This document shows positions 14,747 to 17,539 of a stretch of DNA of 17,539 nucleotides, in pieces. This DNA is from an uncultured Oscillospiraceae bacterium (GTDB taxonomy: Bacteria; Bacillota; Clostridia; Oscillospirales; Ruminococcaceae). The notes beneath the pieces were generated by a model that was given only the letters and a program-made list of their open reading frames with translations, was not told where the DNA came from and did no database searches. The position numbers and the translations under genes were made by a program. The stretch's first letter is position 1; each line of letters starts with the position of its first letter. The stretch spans positions 1 to 17,539 of the forward strand of contig CAKTAM010000033.1 of the NCBI GenBank assembly GCA_934527255.1, in the 5' to 3' direction.

Positions 14747-14767
14747 AGCGCTTATCGGCCGTTCGCT

Positions 14768-15361
14768 TTACGGCGTTGTCTGTGCGGGGCCTGCGCCGGG
14801 AGCCGCTTCCTGCGGCAGCGCCGCCAGCGGCGGATCCAGCGGTTCGACCCGCAGGCGGCCGCCGCAGACGGCGCAGCGGTAGCGGGCGGGGCTGCGCACC
14901 AGCGCCGAGCTTTTCTGGCGGTAAAACTGTCTGCCGCAGCCGGTGCAGACAATGCGCCATCGATAGCACGGCACAGTCTGCGGCAGCTGCACGCCCAGCG
15001 CCTCGGCACGGTCCGTCCGGCAAATGTGATAGCCGTAGGCGGCGTTCATCCGCTCGGCATAGGCTTTCCACCGGCTGCCGTGATTCTGGCAGCCGGGGCA
15101 GGTGTGCAGCACCTCATGCGCCAACGTCTGCAGGCAGGCTTGCCGCCCGGCGGCGGGCAGCGCGGCCGACAGCTCAATGACAAAGCCCTTTGCCGGGCTG
15201 CCGATGCAGCAGCCAAAGCGCTTTTTGGCCCGGGCGTTCAGCCGCACGGCCGGAGAAATTTTTCGCGAGACAGGAATGCCCAGCGCGGCCGCCTGCGCAA
15301 TGACCAGCCGCAGCAGCTCATCCGGCCGCAGCTCCTCCTTGGGCGCTCCCTTTGTTTCCAC
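14768..15361 (-). CDS. SprT-like zinc metalloprotein, 197 aa
   Basis: The start is a GTG at 15361, with AAAGGAGG 8 bases upstream; no ATG gives a comparable signal. The product has the SprT-like pattern: FVIELSAALPAAGRQ, then the zinc protease motif TLAHEVLHTCPGC (HEVLH at 82-86), and a third ligand in NHGSRWKAYAERMN (H94). A C-terminal zinc ribbon uses CTGCGRQF (C139, C142) and CAVCGGRL (C163, C166). Eukaryotic Spartan, a relative, cleaves DNA-protein crosslinks; bacterial SprT-like proteins are less studied. The last ~25 residues are Pro/Ala-rich and probably disordered. It stands alone between two terminators on one side and the glycosyltransferase gene upstream. A TATAAT lies about 180 bases before the start. 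Confidence 0.88.
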   Translation of the reverse strand: METKGAPKEELRPDELLRLVIAQAAALGIPVSRKISPAVRLNARAKKRFGCCIGSPAKGFVIELSAALPAAGRQACLQTLAHEVLHTCPGCQNHGSRWKAYAERMNAAYGYHICRTDRAEALGVQLPQTVPCYRWRIVCTGCGRQFYRQKSSALVRSPARYRCAVCGGRLRVEPLDPPLAALPQEAAPGAGPAQTTP

Positions 15362-15542
15362 TGGCGTTTCCTCCTTTGGGGCTGCCGCCTGCTGCCCTGC
15401 CTGAAAAACCGTCCGGGCAAAGCTTTCTTTGCGTAAGCCGATTTTTCACGGGCATTTTGCGGCAGGGTGGGCCGCAGGGCCTTTCCGGCGTCCGACCGGC
15501 CGACGCGCCGTGTCTTGGGGCGGCGTGCGGCGGCGCGAGCCC

Positions 15543-15548
15543 ATTATA
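15543..15548 (-). promoter_or_regulatory. Possible -10 box for the SprT-like gene
   Basis: On the minus strand this reads TATAAT within GTGTATAATGG, the same context as the strong plus-strand promoter at 9514-9519. No good -35 box lies 15-18 bases upstream, so support is weak. The 260 bases between the SprT-like start and the glycosyltransferase stop hold no gene I can defend; a leader of about 175 bases would result. Confidence 0.3.
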
Positions 15549-15622
15549 CACTGCGGCACAAAAGCAGCAGCTCAGCGCGTATGTCTGCGGCGCGTCAGGG
15601 CTGTTCTTACGCGCGCGGCCGC

Positions 15623-17182
15623 TTACTGCTTTTCGTTCTTTTCCAGCTGTGCCTGCCACAGGTCGTGCAGGCTTTTCAGCAGGGCCTCGCCGTCGGCGCG
15701 GGTCTCATCCAGACGGTCGGTCAAATGGTTCTTCAAATACGACATATACCGGTCATAGCCGCCGCGCATCGCCTTTTCCCGCTCCACAAAGGCCTGCATG
15801 TGCTCCAGCTCCTTCCGGTGCTGGGCGGCCTCCCGGTTTTCCCGCGCCTGCTGCAGGCTGCTGCGCGCCGTTTCGCGCGCGGCTTCCCAGTCCTCGCGCG
15901 CCTCGCCCTGCGCCTGCTGCAGCCGGTTTTCTGCACGGCCCAGCCCGGCCAGCATCGCGCCTGCCGTCTCGTAAAAATCATCACCCGGGGCCTGTGCGCG
16001 GCGCAGCCTTCCGGCACGCCAATCCTCCGCCACCTGCACATAGCGGGCGCGGGCGCGGGCTACCGCATCCTGCCAGGAGATATAAATGCCCTCGGCGGCC
16101 TGCCGCCCCACCCGGTGCGCCAGCGCACGGTCGGCGCACACCCGACGGATGCAGCGGGTCATCTCTTCAACGGTGCCGTCAAACAGAAAGCCGGTCTGGC
16201 CGTCGGTCACGCCTTCGGCCGCGCAGCTGCCTGCCACCAGCAGGCTTGCGCACGAGCAGGCCGCCGCCTCGCGCACGACGATGCCGTTGGTATCAAAGGT
16301 GGAGGGGAACAAAAACAGGTCGGCACAGCCGAACACGGCGCGCAGCGCCTCACGGTCGCGGATGGCGCCGGTAAAAACGCAGCGGTCGGTCAGGCCGCAC
16401 TCAGCGGCATACGCCTCGATCTCGGCGCGGTCGACCCCGTCGCCCACCAGCACAAAGCAAAAGTCCTCCCCGGCGGCTGCGGCGGCGCGCAGAGCATCCA
16501 GCGACAGCCGCAGCCCCTTGTACCACATCATGCGGCCGACAAACAGAAATACCGGCTTTCTCTGCGGAATGCCCCACCGGGCGCGCGCGGCCTCCACCTC
16601 GCAGGGCGCGGCCTCGCCGCGGGGAAAATCGACCCCGTTTTCCATCACGCGGTATTCGCCGGCATACCCCAGACTGCGCAGGTTCTGCCCGGCCCCCTCG
16701 CTGACGACCCACACCTCATCACAGGCGGAAATGTTGTTCACCAGCGCCCGGATGGAGGCCTCCTGCAGCAGCTTTCCGTGCACGGCCTTTTGAATGTCAA
16801 TATCAAATTTGGTGTGATAGGTAAAAATCACCGGCGCCTGCACGCGCGGGCGCAGCATGCGTGCCAGCAGCGTGGACATGACGGGGCAGTGGGTGTGAAT
16901 CACGTCCGGCTGCCGGGCCTCCAGCGTGTGCAGCAGCTCCGGCGAAAAGGGTACCCCCGCCCGATAGCCCATCCCCTCGGTCAGCCCCAGGCTGGGGTAA
17001 CGGTAGACCGCAAACGGATAGTCATCCGTTACATCCGGATAGGCCGGGGTGGCCACGCAGACGTCGTCGCCGCCCTCCGCCAGAATGCGGGCGTAGTTGA
17101 CGGTAACATTGGCCACCCCGTCGATGGTGGGCGGAAACGAATCGTTCAGCAGTGTGATATGAAGCGGTGCATTCTGCGGCAT
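15623..17182 (-). CDS. GT4-family glycosyltransferase with C-terminal coiled coil (likely glycolipid synthesis)
   Basis: The start is ATG 17182 with GAGGAGG 6 bases upstream; the longer frame to 17278 would begin inside the promoter. The 519-aa product has a GT-B fold. N-terminal domain: HITLLNDSFPPTIDGVANVT, then DVIHTHCPVMSTLLARML and VIFTYHTKFD. C-terminal domain: FLFVGRMMWYKGLRLSLDAL, FVLVGDGVDRAEIE, FTGAIRDREALRAVF. The nucleotide-sugar motif PSTFDTNGIVVREA has Asp297 in place of the usual first Glu of EX7E, with Glu305 kept. The family pattern is close to diacylglycerol glucosyltransferases of Firmicutes, which glycosylate membrane lipids or lipoteichoic acid anchors; the acceptor is inferred. 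Residues about 410-475 form a charged, Gln/Glu/Arg-rich coiled coil absent from most relatives. It appears monocistronic, with a promoter at 17258-17286. I see no clear terminator after it. Confidence 0.88.
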   Translation of the reverse strand: MPQNAPLHITLLNDSFPPTIDGVANVTVNYARILAEGGDDVCVATPAYPDVTDDYPFAVYRYPSLGLTEGMGYRAGVPFSPELLHTLEARQPDVIHTHCPVMSTLLARMLRPRVQAPVIFTYHTKFDIDIQKAVHGKLLQEASIRALVNNISACDEVWVVSEGAGQNLRSLGYAGEYRVMENGVDFPRGEAAPCEVEAARARWGIPQRKPVFLFVGRMMWYKGLRLSLDALRAAAAAGEDFCFVLVGDGVDRAEIEAYAAECGLTDRCVFTGAIRDREALRAVFGCADLFLFPSTFDTNGIVVREAAACSCASLLVAGSCAAEGVTDGQTGFLFDGTVEEMTRCIRRVCADRALAHRVGRQAAEGIYISWQDAVARARARYVQVAEDWRAGRLRRAQAPGDDFYETAGAMLAGLGRAENRLQQAQGEAREDWEAARETARSSLQQARENREAAQHRKELEHMQAFVEREKAMRGGYDRYMSYLKNHLTDRLDETRADGEALLKSLHDLWQAQLEKNEKQ

Positions 17183-17257
17183 AGCTGGCCTCCTCAAGCA
17201 TTTTTTTTTGCGGCGGCCCGACTGCCCGGCCCGCGCGGTTACTTTTTTGCTGTTTCC

Positions 17258-17286
17258 ATTGTACCGCGTTTTCGGCAAAAAAACAA
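17258..17286 (-). promoter_or_regulatory. Promoter of the glycosyltransferase gene
   Basis: On the minus strand TTGTTT (17286-17281) and TACAAT (17263-17258) are spaced by 17 bases, giving a start near 17251 and a leader of about 70 bases. The leader includes an A9 tract at roughly 17200-17208. Confidence 0.7.
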
Positions 17287-17401
17287 CGGGCAGCGCCGGG
17301 CGATGGAGAAAAGGGAATCCCTGGTTGTGTTTTTGGTTGTATATTTTCGAAAAATATGGTTTTTTACTTTCAAAAACGATAGTAAAATTTCATTTTTGAA
17401 A

Positions 17402-17508
17402 CACTCCAAAAGTGCCGCAAAGCCCGTAACCTTCGTTGGTGACTCACCGGGGATGTCGAACAGGGGTTCGAATCCCCACGTTTCGGCGGCTTCGGCGCGG
17501 CAGCACTT
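17402..17508 (+). ncRNA. Candidate structured RNA of unknown family
   Basis: The ends can close a long stem: AAG-TGCCGC (17410-17418) with GCGGCA-CTT (17497-17508, GCA bulged), then AAGCC (17420-17424) with GGCTT (17488-17492). Inside is a tRNA T-arm-like hairpin, GGGGTTCGAATCCCC (17463-17477). CCCG (17423-17426) can pair with CGGG (17448-17451). A 5' mini-hairpin CACT/AGTG (17402-17414) competes with the outer stem. An AT-rich stretch (about 17335-17400) precedes it. The paired ends, nested stems and switchable 5' end suggest a leader RNA or small RNA, but I do not recognise the family and the downstream gene is outside the window. Strand is taken from the T-loop-like orientation. Confidence 0.45.
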
Positions 17509-17539
17509 AGGAAAAGAAAAAACGGATACACTGTTGTGT

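Noticed and set aside
17411..17460. c-di-GMP-I (GEMM) riboswitch, suggested by CGCAAAGCC
   Set aside because: The other conserved half of the aptamer (GGTAGCCGGGTTACC-like) and the expected 5' GGCAAAC are missing, so the resemblance is too short.
17402..17508. tRNA gene, suggested by GGGGTTCGAATCCCC
   Set aside because: Counting back from the T-arm gives no matching acceptor stem, no proper D or anticodon arm, and the fifth T-stem pair is A-A.
1..17539. CRISPR array or rRNA genes
   Set aside because: No regularly spaced direct repeats and no rRNA-like segments were seen in the window.

Overview
The window looks like a chromosomal segment of a high-GC, low-oxygen Firmicute, most likely of the Oscillospirales/Ruminococcaceae type. 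This is inferred from the strong AGGAGG ribosome binding sites, the nifS-nifU pair, the PC4/YdbC protein and the clostridial-type mobile-element genes; no taxonomic marker gene is present. Base composition divides it in two. Positions 1 to about 4900 are moderate in GC and hold mobile-element genes and gene wreckage. From about 4990 to 17280 the sequence is very GC-rich and holds intact, well-spaced genes.

Left part (1-4990). Three tightly packed minus-strand genes start the window: a PC4/YdbC-like ssDNA-binding protein, an unknown 98-aa protein, and a chimeric protein cut by the window edge. The chimera's first half resembles a MobC relaxosome protein and its second half resembles the C-terminal tail of a large serine recombinase. 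Upstream of them lies a long inverted repeat. Next come two damaged genes that converge: the 3' part of an AlbA_2/RecG-like regulator with a one-base frameshift (plus strand), and an exonuclease-RecQ helicase fusion with an in-frame TGA and a lost C-terminus (minus strand). A very regular bidirectional terminator separates them. A SIMPL-domain gene and about 470 gene-free bases follow.

Right part (4990-17539). nifS and nifU (cysteine desulfurase and Fe-S scaffold) form a minus-strand operon. A good promoter overlaps a 27-bp dyad, and the short leader can fold into an intrinsic terminator ahead of nifS. Divergent promoters near 9400-9520 then drive two transcripts. On the minus strand is a 695-aa glycoside-hydrolase-like protein. 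On the plus strand is a three-gene run: a 938-aa transglutaminase-like protein, a family-9 carbohydrate-binding-like protein, and a DUF5131 protein with a radical-SAM-type CX3CX2C motif. None of these four has an obvious signal peptide. Convergent terminators separate this run from a SprT-like zinc metalloprotein. Next is a GT4 glycosyltransferase with a coiled-coil tail. The right edge carries a roughly 100-nt candidate structured RNA that I could not assign to a family.

The most interesting items are the nifSU leader, the unassigned RNA at the right edge, the MobC/recombinase chimera, the in-frame TGA in the exonuclease-helicase gene, and the divergent hydrolase/transglutaminase/CBM9/DUF5131 locus.
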